Shown: positions 35,178 through 44,838, counted from the first letter of the stretch. The stretch: DNA of 64,000 bases from Streptomyces sp. SirexAA-E (GCF_000177195.2 NC_015953.1:2294001-2358000), one strand, 5' to 3'. The notes: generated by a model from the sequence alone, not told the origin. Numbers and translations are program-made.

Positions 35178-36212
35178 ATGCGAGGGACGAACCTCCGGGC
35201 GGCGCGTGGCAGGCTGCGCGGCTGGGGCGGTGTGACGGGCATGGCGGTGGCCTGCGCGGTCACGGCGGCGTTCACCCTGCTCCCGCTGGCGCACGGCGGC
35301 GGCTCCCTCGGCGGGCAGGACACCGGCCGGGCCGTGACGTCGGCGGTGCCCGCCACGGCGGAGGCCTGCACGGACCCCGAGGCGAGCCTGCCGGCGTCGA
35401 GCGCGGACGGGCCGACCATCCAGAAGATCCGCGAGCGCGGGAAGCTGATCGCGGGCGTCGACCAGAACAGCTTCCGCTGGGGCTACCGCGATCCGGAGAC
35501 CCGCACCCTGGAGGGGTTCGACATCGATCTGGTGCGGGCCCTGGCCAAGGACATCCTCGGTGACGCCGACGCGGTGATCTTCCGGGCGATCCCCACCAAC
35601 CAGCGCATCGCCGCGCTGGAGCACGACCGGGTGGACGTCGTCGTCCGGACCATGACCATCAACTGCGGCCGTCTGGAGCAGGTGTCGTTCTCCACCGCCT
35701 ACTTCCAGGCCGGGCAGCAGGTGCTGGCGGCGAAGGAGTCGGACATCACCGGTTACGACCGGTCGCTGGCCGGCAAGCGGGTGTGCAGCGCCGAGGGCTC
35801 CACGGCGTACGAGGCGCTGAAGAAGGAGTCGTTCGGCGCGGTCTTCGAGGACGAGCACGAGGACACCGACCAGGACCCGGACCTGCTGACCGTCCCCAAC
35901 CAGCTGGACTGCCTGGTGCGGCTCCAGCTCGGCGAGGTCGACGCGGTGGTCACCGACAACGCGCTGGCGGCCGGGCAGGCGGCCCAGGACCCGGCGGTGG
36001 AGCTGAAGGGCGACAAGCCGTTCACCACCGAGTACTACGGCGTCGCGGCGAAGCTCGGCGCCGACGACCTGGTGGCCAGGGTCAACCACGTCCTGGAGGA
36101 CTACCGGCGGGGCGGCGCGGACAGCCCCTGGATGAGGTCGTACCGCGAGTGGCTGGAGGCGGGGCTGCCCGGGATCGAGGGTCCCCCGCAGCCGAAGTAC
36201 CGGAGCAACTGA
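35178..36212 (+). CDS. glnH: GlnH-like amino-acid-binding protein
   Basis: 344 residues from the ATG at 35178, with AAAGGAGG 4-5 nt upstream; 11 bp after glnX. N-terminal hydrophobic export segment (about 17-38), no convincing lipobox (the only early Cys is in AVACAVT). A family-3 solute-binding domain follows: GKLIAGVDQNSFRWGYRDP, LEGFDIDLVRAL, then RVDVVVRTMTIN and LGEVDAVVTDN. The mycobacterial homologue binds aspartate/glutamate and signals to PknG rather than feeding an ABC transporter; no permease gene is present here either. Confidence 0.82.
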   Translation: MRGTNLRAARGRLRGWGGVTGMAVACAVTAAFTLLPLAHGGGSLGGQDTGRAVTSAVPATAEACTDPEASLPASSADGPTIQKIRERGKLIAGVDQNSFRWGYRDPETRTLEGFDIDLVRALAKDILGDADAVIFRAIPTNQRIAALEHDRVDVVVRTMTINCGRLEQVSFSTAYFQAGQQVLAAKESDITGYDRSLAGKRVCSAEGSTAYEALKKESFGAVFEDEHEDTDQDPDLLTVPNQLDCLVRLQLGEVDAVVTDNALAAGQAAQDPAVELKGDKPFTTEYYGVAAKLGADDLVARVNHVLEDYRRGGADSPWMRSYREWLEAGLPGIEGPPQPKYRSN

Positions 36213-36257
36213 GCCCACCCGGGCCCCGGCCCGGGTGAACGAACGGAGAGGTGATCG

Positions 36258-37601
36258 ATGGGCGTGGCGGGATCCTTCCCCGGCTACGCGGGGAGGCCCA
36301 CCGGCCCGGTCATGGACCGGGACGAGGCGGACCGCGCGCTGGCCCGGCTCGGCGCCGAGCACGAGGCCGTCGAGAGCTCCCTGCTGGCCCTCCAGGACCA
36401 CGCGGGCCGCCGGCTCCTGGAGGGCGCCGATCTGACCGGCGTCACCAAGGAGCGCTGGGCCGCCGCCGAACAGGCGATCACCCTGCTGTGGGTGTACTTC
36501 GACGCGTACACCGGGGCGCTCGCCTCGGCCCGTGAGATCAGGTCCCGGCGGCGCCATCCCGGCAAGGACGACCTGGTGGCTCTCACCGAGCTGCTGCGCG
36601 GCGAAGCGGTGACCGTGGGCAATGCGCAGGCGGCCGCCTCCGGTCCCTCCCTGACGGGTCCGGCCAGGCTCTCCGAGCGGTTCACGCTGGAGGAGCTGGT
36701 CTCCCGGATGAACGACCTGTACGCGCGTTCGCTGGACATGGTCGTCGCCTCGGACGCGGTGTGGTCGGCGCTGCCCGCCCGGATAGACCTGCTCGCGGCC
36801 GAGCTGCGCCGCACCCGCTCGCTGGCGCAGTCGGTGGGAGTGCGCCCCGGGGAGCACCCGGCCGGGGACGACCTGGAGGAGATCACCCAGGAGCTGACGA
36901 CGCTGCGGATGCAGGTGATCTCCGACCCGCTGGCCTTCTGGCTCCCGGGTCCCGGCAGTGCCGCGCCTGGCGGAGGCCGGCCCGACACCGCCCGCTACGA
37001 CCGGGCCGCCCGCGCCCTGGAGGACGTACGCCGGGAGATCGAGGCCGTGCTGGCGGTGCGGCAGGACGCCGAGCAGCGCCTGGTGCGGCTGCGTGACGTG
37101 CTCTCCCGGGCGGACCGGACGCTCGCCGAGGCCCGGTCGGCGCGCGGCGAGGTGCTCGCGAAGATCGCCGCGTCGGAGGTGCCCGCGGTGAGTGGACCGC
37201 CGACCGCGTTGCAGGAGCGGCTGGCCGCGGCGTCGGAGCACCGCAGGCACGGCCGGTGGAACCGTCTCTCGCCGCTGCTGGACTCGCTGGAGCGGGAGGC
37301 CGAGGACGAGCTGCTGCGCGCCCGGGAGTCGCTCACGTCGGTCACGGCGCCGCTCGCGGTCCGGGCGGAGCTGCGCGGCAGGCTCGACGCGTACAAGGCG
37401 AAGGTGGCCCGGCACGGTCTGGCGGAGGACCCGCTGCTGATCGAGCGGTACGACGCGGCCCGCCGGATGCTGTGGAGCGCGCCGTGCGATCTGCGCGTCG
37501 CGGAGCAGGCGGTCCAGCGCTACCAGCGGGCCGCCGCCGATCTGCTGACGCCGCGCCGCCCGGGTGGTCAGGGCGGGTACGGGGACGGGGAGACATCATG
37601 A
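36258..37601 (+). CDS. Coiled-coil protein of the PknG cluster, function unknown
   Basis: 447 residues from the ATG at 36258 (GGAGAGG 7 nt upstream). Almost entirely helical, with long charged heptad-like stretches (about 30-150, 255-320 and 340-400; DVRREIEAVLAVRQDAEQRL as an example). No signal peptide, membrane span or recognisable enzymatic motif. Its stop overlaps the pknG start by 4 bp, so both should be made together. A scaffold or substrate of the kinase is an inference from position only. Confidence 0.7.
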   Translation: MGVAGSFPGYAGRPTGPVMDRDEADRALARLGAEHEAVESSLLALQDHAGRRLLEGADLTGVTKERWAAAEQAITLLWVYFDAYTGALASAREIRSRRRHPGKDDLVALTELLRGEAVTVGNAQAAASGPSLTGPARLSERFTLEELVSRMNDLYARSLDMVVASDAVWSALPARIDLLAAELRRTRSLAQSVGVRPGEHPAGDDLEEITQELTTLRMQVISDPLAFWLPGPGSAAPGGGRPDTARYDRAARALEDVRREIEAVLAVRQDAEQRLVRLRDVLSRADRTLAEARSARGEVLAKIAASEVPAVSGPPTALQERLAAASEHRRHGRWNRLSPLLDSLEREAEDELLRARESLTSVTAPLAVRAELRGRLDAYKAKVARHGLAEDPLLIERYDAARRMLWSAPCDLRVAEQAVQRYQRAAADLLTPRRPGGQGGYGDGETS

Positions 37602-40318
37602 GTACGCAGTGCCAGCGCCCCGCGTGCGAGGGCTCCTACGAGGACATGGGCGGCGGTGAGCTGTACTGCGACACGTGCGGGCTGGCGCCGGTCGTCTCAC
37701 CGACGGGGATGGTGAGTTCGCCGCCCACCGGTGTCGCGGGGGGTGGCCGGGGCGGTGACAGCGCCTCGCAGCGCTCGGCCTCGCGGTCCTCGTCGAGGTC
37801 CTCCCGCTCGTCGACGTCGCGCCGTTCGGTCTCCGGCCGGCTCTCCCGTTCGCTGTCGGGGACGGCCACGTCCCGCTCGGTGTCGGTGCGTTCCTCGGGC
37901 AGCGCGTCGGGTTCGGTGTCCGGGCGGAACCGGCTGGGGGCGGGGCTGGTGCTCGTCCCCGACGTACCGCGGCCGGACCCGCGGACGGCGGTGATGGAGA
38001 ATCCGGAGGTTCCCGAGCGGAAGCGGTTCTGCTCGCGCTCCGACTGCGGCGCGCCGGTGGGCCGGGCGCGCGGCGAGCGGCCGGGCCGCACGGAGGGGTT
38101 CTGCACCAAGTGCGGCCACCCCTACTCCTTCGTGCCGAAGCTGCACAGCGGTGATGTCGTGCACGGGCAGTACGAGGTCGCGGGCTGCCTGGCGCACGGC
38201 GGGCTGGGCTGGGTGTACCTGGCGGTGGACCGGGCGGTCTCGGACCGCTGGGTGGTCCTCAAGGGCCTGCTGGACACCGGCGACCAGGACGCCATGGCGG
38301 CGGCGATCTCGGAGCGGCGCTTCCTCGCGGAGATCGAGCACTCCAACATCGTGCGCATCTACAACTTCGTGGAGCACCTGGACCAGCGGACCGGGTCGCT
38401 GGACGGCTACATAGTGATGGAGTACGTCGGCGGCAAGGCGCTCAAGGAGATCGCCAACGGCCGCCGCACGCCGGACGGGAGGCGCGACCCGCTGCCCGTC
38501 GAGCAGGCCTGCGCGTACGGCATCGAGGCGCTCGAGGCGCTCGGCCATCTGCACAGCCGCAATCTGCTGTACTGCGACTTCAAGGTCGACAACGCGATCC
38601 AGACCGAGGACCAGCTCAAGCTCATCGACATGGGCGCGGTGCGGCGGATGGACGACGACGAGTCGGCGATCTACGGCACCGTCGGCTACCAGGCGCCGGA
38701 GGTGGCCGAGGCCGGCCCGTCCGTCGCCTCGGACCTGTACACGGTCGCGCGGACGCTCGCGGTGCTCACCTTCGACTTCCAGGGGTACACGAACGTCTTC
38801 GTGGACTCGCTGCCGGACCCGGACAACATCGAGGTGTTCCGGCGGTACGAGTCGTTCTACCGGCTGCTGGTGCGGGCCACGGACCCCGACCCGGCGCGCC
38901 GGTTCGCCTCGGCGAGCGAGATGGCCGAGCAGCTGACGGGTGTGCTGCGGGAGGTGGTGGCCGTGCAGACGGGCCGCCCGCGCCCCGCCCTGTCGACGCT
39001 CTTCGGCACGGAACTGCGGGTCACGGACACCGGGTTGTTCGCGGAGCTGACCGAGGAGGTGTCCCGGCTCGGTGTCCGCACCGCGTCGGCGGGCCGTGCC
39101 CGGCGCCGGGGCCGCGCGGTGCCGGCCGGGGGCCCGCCCGCCGTGGCCCCGGTCACCGCCCCGCCCTCCGCGACGGCCGCCGCCCCCGCTCCTCTCTCCC
39201 GGGGCGCCGGTCCGGTGCACGCGCCCGACACCCACGTCCGGGGCTCGGGGACGGGCGGGCCGGGCGGCGCGCCCGCCCACGGGGGGACGCGGGCGGTCGT
39301 ACCGGCCCCGCGCCCGGCGCCCGGCCCGGATCCGGCCGTCGCGGGCACCGCCGGGGGCGGCCCCCGGCTCGCGGCCTTCGACGCGCGGGCCACCTCGCTC
39401 GCCCTTCCGGTCCCCCGGGTCGACGCGAACGACCCGAACGCCGGTTTCCTCGCCGGGGTGATGGCGTCGGCTCCGGCCGAGCTGATCACGGCGCTGCACT
39501 CGGTGCCCGCGGCCTCGCTGGAGACCCGGCTGCGCGAACTCCGCGCCCGGCTGGAGATGGGCGAACTCGACTCGGCGATGCGCGCGTTGACCGCCGTGGA
39601 GGCGGAGTACCCGGACGACTGGCGGGTGGTGTGGTACCGCGGTGTCACCTCCCTGGTGACCGGGGACCACCACAACGCGGCCCTGTCCTTCGACGCGGTG
39701 TACGACGCGTTCCCGGGTGAGCCCGCGCCGAAGCTGGCGCTCGGCATCTGCGCGGAGGTGCTGGGACAGCTGGACAACGCGGCCGAGTACTACCGGCTGG
39801 TGTGGACGACCGATCCGAGCTTCGTGAGCGCCGCGTTCGGGCTGGCCCGGGTGCGGATCGCGGCGGGTGACCGGACCGGAGCGGTCCGAGCGCTGGAGTC
39901 GGTCCCGGAGGCGTCGATCCACTACACGGCGGCCCGGGTGGCCTCGGTGCGGGCCCGGCTGCGCGGGCGGTCTCCCGAGGAGCCGCTGCTGGATGACCTG
40001 TCGGCCGCCGCGGGCCAGGTGGCGGCGCTCCAGGGGTACGGCCTGGACGCGGTGCGCCGTGAGCAGTTGTCGACCGAGGTGCTGGGGACGGCGCTGGACT
40101 GGGTACTCTCCGGGGGTCCCGCGGCCCGACCGCCGGCCCCGGCCGCCCCCGCGGCCCCGGTACGGGGGAAGCTGCTGGGCAGTGATCTGGACGAGCGGGG
40201 CCTGAGACTGGGCCTCGAACGCTCGTACCGGATGCTCGCCCGGCTCGCGCAGCGGGGCGACGAGAGGATCGAACTGGTGGAGCGGGCCAACCGCCTCCGC
40301 CCACGGACCTGGGTGTGA
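37598..40318 (+). CDS. pknG: PknG-type serine/threonine protein kinase
   Basis: 906 residues from the ATG at 37598. Order: N-terminal zinc-ribbon-like motif (Cys5, Cys10, Cys24, Cys27); Ser/Arg-rich linker (about 55-110); rubredoxin-like pair (Cys145/Cys150, Cys169/Cys172); kinase domain (about 188-460) with P-loop AHGGLGWVYLA, Lys222, catalytic Asp327 in LLYCDFKVDN, metal Asp344 in IDMG (DFG variant), APE as QAPE; Pro/Ala linker; C-terminal TPR domain (about 640-900). The non-canonical HRD and DFG are the PknG-family form. Soluble kinase; in mycobacteria it senses redox and amino acids and phosphorylates the FHA protein GarA. Rubredoxin cysteines suggest redox or zinc control. Confidence 0.93.
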   Translation: MSTQCQRPACEGSYEDMGGGELYCDTCGLAPVVSPTGMVSSPPTGVAGGGRGGDSASQRSASRSSSRSSRSSTSRRSVSGRLSRSLSGTATSRSVSVRSSGSASGSVSGRNRLGAGLVLVPDVPRPDPRTAVMENPEVPERKRFCSRSDCGAPVGRARGERPGRTEGFCTKCGHPYSFVPKLHSGDVVHGQYEVAGCLAHGGLGWVYLAVDRAVSDRWVVLKGLLDTGDQDAMAAAISERRFLAEIEHSNIVRIYNFVEHLDQRTGSLDGYIVMEYVGGKALKEIANGRRTPDGRRDPLPVEQACAYGIEALEALGHLHSRNLLYCDFKVDNAIQTEDQLKLIDMGAVRRMDDDESAIYGTVGYQAPEVAEAGPSVASDLYTVARTLAVLTFDFQGYTNVFVDSLPDPDNIEVFRRYESFYRLLVRATDPDPARRFASASEMAEQLTGVLREVVAVQTGRPRPALSTLFGTELRVTDTGLFAELTEEVSRLGVRTASAGRARRRGRAVPAGGPPAVAPVTAPPSATAAAPAPLSRGAGPVHAPDTHVRGSGTGGPGGAPAHGGTRAVVPAPRPAPGPDPAVAGTAGGGPRLAAFDARATSLALPVPRVDANDPNAGFLAGVMASAPAELITALHSVPAASLETRLRELRARLEMGELDSAMRALTAVEAEYPDDWRVVWYRGVTSLVTGDHHNAALSFDAVYDAFPGEPAPKLALGICAEVLGQLDNAAEYYRLVWTTDPSFVSAAFGLARVRIAAGDRTGAVRALESVPEASIHYTAARVASVRARLRGRSPEEPLLDDLSAAAGQVAALQGYGLDAVRREQLSTEVLGTALDWVLSGGPAARPPAPAAPAAPVRGKLLGSDLDERGLRLGLERSYRMLARLAQRGDERIELVERANRLRPRTWV

Positions 40319-41724
40319 AGATGTCACAGAGCCACCAGCGGGCCTCCTTGCCGGGGTGCCCCAGCTGCGAGGAACCGCTGGAGTCGGGCGACCGGTTCTG
40401 CGGGGCGTGCGGGTACGACCTGTCGGCCGTGCCGGCGCCTCCCGCCGACCGCCCGACCGTCGCGATCACGGTGCCCGCGCAGCACGCGGGGACGCCCGGC
40501 ACGGGTGCGCCCGCGCCGGGTGAGGGCGCGCCCGTGGGTGCCGCGTCCGGGGCGGAGTCCGTCCGCTGGCCGGCCGCCTCGGAGAGGGACAGCTCGGACC
40601 TCCCCGCGCCCACGCACCGCCCGAGCGACCTCCCGGGCACCGACTCCGGCGGCAGGTCCCTGCCCGGCGGGACGCTTTCGGCGGTCCGACTGGACGGTCC
40701 GGACGCCGAGGGCGTCGGCGACTTCGAGCTGGCGGCCCCCGATCCGCGTGCCGCGGAACACGCGGCGGCCTCTGCCCCGGCCCCGGCCGGGGGCAAGGTC
40801 TGCGTCGCCTGCCGGTCCGGACACGTGGACCCCGACGGTTACTGCGAGAACTGCGGCCACGCCCAGCCGCGCGAACGCGACCACATGGAGCAGGAGCTCG
40901 GCGCGGTCGCGGCGGTCAGCGACCGGGGGCTGCGCCACCATCGCAACGAGGACGCGTTCGCGGTGTCCAGCACCGCGCTGCCGGACGGCTCACCGGCCGT
41001 CGTCGCCATCGTCTGCGACGGCGTCTCGTCGGCGAGCCGTCCCGACGAGGCGTCCGCCGCAGCCGCGGGCGCCGCCAACGAGGCGCTGCTGGAGTCGCTG
41101 CCGCGCGGGACGCATCCGCAGCAGGCGATGCACGAGGCGATCCTGGCCGCGTCCGAGGCGGTCGACGCCCTGGCCCCGGACCCGGGTCAGGCGATGGAGC
41201 ACGATCAGCACCGCCACCAGAACGCCCCGGCCTGCACCCTGGTCGGCGCGATCATGGCGGGCGGTCTGCTGGTCGTCGGCTGGGTCGGCGACAGCCGCGT
41301 CTACTGGGTGCCCCAGGACCGTGCCCATCCGCCCGCCCGGCTCACGGAGGACGACTCCTGGGCCGCGCAGATGGTCGCCACGGGCCTGATGAACGAGGCG
41401 GAGGCGTACGCCGACGACCGCGCCCACGCCATCACCGGGTGGCTGGGCGCCGACGCCTACGAACTGGAGCCGCACACCGCGTCCTTCAAGCCGGACCGGG
41501 CGGGGCTGGTGGTGGTGTGCACCGACGGGCTGTGGAACTACGCGGAGGGTGCCGCCGAGATGGCGGCGGCCCTACCGCCGGACGCCTACGAACGGCCGCT
41601 GCACGGGGCCCAGGTGCTGGTCGGCCACGCGCTGGACGGCGGGGGCCACGACAACGTAACAGTGGCCCTGCTGCCGTTCGCCGTGCCGCCGCGGGGGGCA
41701 GGATCGGCCTACCCGGCCACCTGA
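40315..41724 (+). CDS. Zinc-ribbon PP2C-type protein phosphatase
   Basis: 469 residues if it starts at the GTG at 40315 that overlaps the pknG stop as GTGA; an ATG at 40321 is the alternative. Two zinc ribbons precede the catalytic domain (CPSCEE with CGACG at 15-32; CVACRSG with CENCGHAQ near 163-180), separated by a Pro/Gly-rich linker. PP2C metal motifs follow: SDRGLRHHRNEDAF, VCDGVSS, GWVGDSRVYW, CTDGLWNYAEG, GHDNVTV. Expected to reverse PknG phosphorylation; no membrane segment, unlike PstP-type phosphatases. Confidence 0.92.
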   Translation: MKMSQSHQRASLPGCPSCEEPLESGDRFCGACGYDLSAVPAPPADRPTVAITVPAQHAGTPGTGAPAPGEGAPVGAASGAESVRWPAASERDSSDLPAPTHRPSDLPGTDSGGRSLPGGTLSAVRLDGPDAEGVGDFELAAPDPRAAEHAAASAPAPAGGKVCVACRSGHVDPDGYCENCGHAQPRERDHMEQELGAVAAVSDRGLRHHRNEDAFAVSSTALPDGSPAVVAIVCDGVSSASRPDEASAAAAGAANEALLESLPRGTHPQQAMHEAILAASEAVDALAPDPGQAMEHDQHRHQNAPACTLVGAIMAGGLLVVGWVGDSRVYWVPQDRAHPPARLTEDDSWAAQMVATGLMNEAEAYADDRAHAITGWLGADAYELEPHTASFKPDRAGLVVVCTDGLWNYAEGAAEMAAALPPDAYERPLHGAQVLVGHALDGGGHDNVTVALLPFAVPPRGAGSAYPAT

Positions 41725-41879
41725 GCCGGACGCCGGCCACCGTCTTCGTCCGTCCGCCGCCCTCACTCCTCCGCCCCGGGCCGTTCCCGACCGGACGCCG
41801 TCCGTGTCCGCCCCCGTCTGTCCCTGTCCTCCGACCCTGCCTTCACCTGACCTGTGTGGAGCCCCAAGGAGCCGATCAG

Positions 41880-43235
41880 ATGGCCAACTTCTCGAAGTCG
41901 AACGTGCCGCAGTTCTCGGTCGAGGTGTACCAGAACGAGTACCTGCCCGAGGGCGGGCGTGAGGTCAACGCGATCGTCACCGTCACCTCGACGGGCGGCG
42001 GCACCACCGGTGGTGTCCCGCTGACCGACGCGTCCCCGGCCCGTGTCGCCGGGCAGGCGCCGGGGGCCGCCGTGGTCCTCATGGTCGACTGCTCCGGTTC
42101 GATGGACTACCCGCCGACGAAGATGCGCAACGCCCGGGACGCTACGGCCGCGGCCATCGACACCCTGCGCGACGGAACGCTGTTCGCCGTGGTGGCGGGG
42201 ACCCATGTGGCCAAGGACGTCTATCCGGGCAACGGCCGGCTCGCGACCGCCGACGTGCACACCAAGGCGCAGGCCAAGGACGCTTTGCGCCGGCTGAACG
42301 CGGGCGGCGGCACGGCGATCGGCACCTGGCTGCGGCTGGCGGACCGGCTGCTCGGCGCAGCCGACACGGGCATCCGGCACGGCATCCTGCTCACCGACGG
42401 CCGCAACGAGCACGAGTCCCCGGAGGATCTGCGGGCCGCCCTGGACGCCTGCGCGGGCCGGTTCACGTGCGACGCCCGGGGGGTCGGGACCGACTGGGAG
42501 GTGAAAGAGGTCACAGCCATCGCCTCGGCCCTGCTCGGCTCGGCGGACATCGTCGCCGATCCGGCGGGCCTCGCCGCGGACTTCACGCGGATGATGGAGA
42601 ACGCGATGGGCAAGGAGGTCGCGGACGTGGCGCTGCGGCTGTGGACGCCCGTCGGGGTCGAGATCGTCTTCGTCAAACAGGTCGCCCCCACGGTCGCCGA
42701 CCTGACCGGCCGCCGCACCGAGGCGGGCCCCCGCGCGGGCGACTACCCGACCGGTTCCTGGGGCGACGAGTCCCGGGACTACCACGTCTGCGTACGGGTT
42801 CCGGAGGCCGGGATCGGCCAGGAGATGCTGGCGGCCCGCGTCTCGCTGATCCTTCCGGCCGCCGCTGCCGGGGAGCCGCCGCAGACGCTGTCCCAGGGGC
42901 TGGTCCGGGCGGTGTGGACCGATGACATGGCCGCGTCCACGTCGATCAACCCGCAGGTCGCCCACTACACAGGTCAGGCGGAACTGGCACACGTCATCCA
43001 ACAAGGGCTGGAAGCGCGTAAATCCGGCGACCTGGACGGCGCGACCGCCAAACTGGGCCGTGCCGTGCAGCTCGCGTCGGCCTCCGGGAACGCCGATACC
43101 GCGAAACTGCTTTCGAAGGTGGTGGACGTCGTCGACGCGGCGACCGGTACTGTGCGACTGAAAGCGAGAGTGGCGGAAGCGGACGAGATGACGCTCGAAA
43201 CGCGCTCGACCAAGACCGTTCGCGTCAAGAAGTGA
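41880..43235 (+). CDS. von Willebrand factor A domain protein of the PknG cluster
   Basis: 451 residues from the ATG at 41880 (AAGGAG 8 nt upstream). A vWA domain (about 62-230) with an intact MIDAS (Asp70, Ser72, Ser74 in DCSGSMD; Thr in GGGTAIGTW; Asp in LTDGRNE), then a beta-rich domain and a helical C-terminus. Cytoplasmic. vWA proteins beside kinase, PP2C and FHA genes are a recurring combination in actinobacteria (compare TerY-like phosphorylation triads). A metal-dependent protein-binding scaffold is the likely role. Confidence 0.88.
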   Translation: MANFSKSNVPQFSVEVYQNEYLPEGGREVNAIVTVTSTGGGTTGGVPLTDASPARVAGQAPGAAVVLMVDCSGSMDYPPTKMRNARDATAAAIDTLRDGTLFAVVAGTHVAKDVYPGNGRLATADVHTKAQAKDALRRLNAGGGTAIGTWLRLADRLLGAADTGIRHGILLTDGRNEHESPEDLRAALDACAGRFTCDARGVGTDWEVKEVTAIASALLGSADIVADPAGLAADFTRMMENAMGKEVADVALRLWTPVGVEIVFVKQVAPTVADLTGRRTEAGPRAGDYPTGSWGDESRDYHVCVRVPEAGIGQEMLAARVSLILPAAAAGEPPQTLSQGLVRAVWTDDMAASTSINPQVAHYTGQAELAHVIQQGLEARKSGDLDGATAKLGRAVQLASASGNADTAKLLSKVVDVVDAATGTVRLKARVAEADEMTLETRSTKTVRVKK

Positions 43236-43306
43236 CGCCGAACAGCGACACAGTCGACAGAGCATGACGGCCTGCGGGCCGGAGAAGGAGAGGGGGAAGC
43301 GCCGAC

Positions 43307-44764
43307 ATGCCGACCTGCCCGAACGGACACCAGTCGGGTTCCGAGGACTGGTGCGAGGTCTGCGGACACCGCATGGCCCAGGCGGGCGCGCCCTCGGGTG
43401 CCGTGCCCCCGCCGCCTCCCCCGCCGCCCGCACGCGGCTACGGCTATCCGCAGGGCCCTCCCGGCCCCGGGGAGCCGGCCGCGCAGGCGGAGCTCTGCCC
43501 GCAGTGCCGCACCCCGCGTGAGGCGATGGCGCCGTTCTGCGAGGAGTGCCGCTGGAACTTCCTCACCAACACGGCCACGTCGTACACCCCGCTGGCGCCG
43601 CAGCCCGGCGCCGGGAGCCCGGTACCGGGTCTGAACCTGCCGCCCGGCTTCACGGCCCAGGGTCCGCCGTCGCCGCAGGGTCCTCCGTCGCGGCAGGGCT
43701 CGGCGTCGCCGCAGCAGCGTGACCCGTTCGAGTACCAGGGCTCGCGGCCCTCGCAGATGAACCGGCCGGCCGAGCCGCTCGCGCCGGAGCAGGGCGGCCC
43801 GCCGCCCCCGCCGTCGTTCCGGCAGGGGCCGCCGCCTCCGCCCGCCTTCCAGCAGCAGTCGCCGTCCCCGTTCGAGCGTCAGGGGCAGCCGGGTCAGCCG
43901 TCGCCCTTCGATCCGCAGAACCGGCCGGGAGGTCCCGGGGGCCCGGAGTCCTCCGGTCCGCCCGCACCGCACGGCCGGCCCGGCGAACACGGCCGGCCCG
44001 GCGAGCACGGCCGGCCCGGCGAGCAGGGGCAGCCCGGACAGCCTGGGCCGCCTTCGCCGTTCGAGCCGCAGCGCCAGGGGCCGCCGTTCCCGCCGTCGTT
44101 CCAGCAGCAGTCGGCACAGCAGTCCGCGCCGCCCCGCCCGCAGACGACGCGTCCCGGTGCCGACGACGACTGGATGCTGCCGCCGCCCTCGCAGCAGCAG
44201 CCCTCGCAGGGCTTCCAGCCAGGCCCGCAGTCGCCTCCGGCCGCCCCGGCGCCGCAGGTCCCGCAGCAGCAGTTCCCCGGCCAGGGGCCGGACCAGCAGC
44301 GCCCGGACCAGCAGGCCCCGGACCAGCAGGGCACCGGGCCGGGCAAGGGCCAGGGCACGGGCAGCTGGACGGCGGTCGTCGCGCCGGACCGCGACTACTT
44401 CCTGGCGATGATGCAGCGCAGCGGCCCGGAGGCCACGGGGCTCAACCTGCCCGCGTACTCCCCCGAGCAGCACGTCGAGCTCACCGGCAACCAGGTCACC
44501 GTCGGCCGGCGCCGGCACAGCACCGGGGAGTCGCCCGACATCGATCTCGCCGTGCCGCCGGAGGATCCGGGTGTCTCGCACCAGCACGCGGTGCTGGTGC
44601 GGCAGCCGGACGGCAGCTGGGCCGTGGTCGACCAGAACTCCACCAACGGCACCACGCTCAACGGCGCCGAGGACCCGATCCAGCCGTATGTCCCCGTCCC
44701 GCTCCAGGACGGCGACCAGGTCCACGTCGGCGCCTGGACGACGATCACGGTCCGCCGCGACTGA
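43307..44764 (+). CDS. Zinc-ribbon, Pro/Gln-rich FHA-domain protein
   Basis: 485 residues from the ATG at 43307. Two zinc ribbons (MPTCPNGH with [16 protein letters not shown] with CEECRWNF), a long disordered Pro/Gly/Gln-rich middle (about 80-350) with tandem repeats, and a C-terminal FHA domain (about 400-480: [30 protein letters not shown]) with the conserved Arg, Ser, His and Asn for phosphothreonine binding. Likely reader and/or substrate of PknG, comparable in role to mycobacterial GarA, but much longer. Last gene of the cluster. Confidence 0.9.
   Translation: MPTCPNGHQSGSEDWCEVCGHRMAQAGAPSGAVPPPPPPPPARGYGYPQGPPGPGEPAAQAELCPQCRTPREAMAPFCEECRWNFLTNTATSYTPLAPQPGAGSPVPGLNLPPGFTAQGPPSPQGPPSRQGSASPQQRDPFEYQGSRPSQMNRPAEPLAPEQGGPPPPPSFRQGPPPPPAFQQQSPSPFERQGQPGQPSPFDPQNRPGGPGGPESSGPPAPHGRPGEHGRPGEHGRPGEQGQPGQPGPPSPFEPQRQGPPFPPSFQQQSAQQSAPPRPQTTRPGADDDWMLPPPSQQQPSQGFQPGPQSPPAAPAPQVPQQQFPGQGPDQQRPDQQAPDQQGTGPGKGQGTGSWTAVVAPDRDYFLAMMQRSGPEATGLNLPAYSPEQHVELTGNQVTVGRRRHSTGESPDIDLAVPPEDPGVSHQHAVLVRQPDGSWAVVDQNSTNGTTLNGAEDPIQPYVPVPLQDGDQVHVGAWTTITVRRD
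43973..44026 (+). repeat. Three tandem 18-bp units in the FHA gene
   Basis: 43973-43990, 43991-44008 and 44009-44026 each encode GRPGEH or GRPGEQ. A nearby 15-bp unit coding for PDQQ plus one residue also recurs three times around 44285-44330. Confidence 0.85.
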
Positions 44765-44838
44765 ACCGCCGGGCACCGGCCGGGCACCGGGGTCCTACGA
44801 CCTCCGTACTCGGCCGGTGCGTCTGCGACGATGGACGG

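Noticed and set aside
43973..44330. Short repeats that could be read as a CRISPR-like array
   Set aside because: Units are 15-18 bp, contiguous without spacers, in frame, and encode a Pro/Gly/Gln-rich linker.
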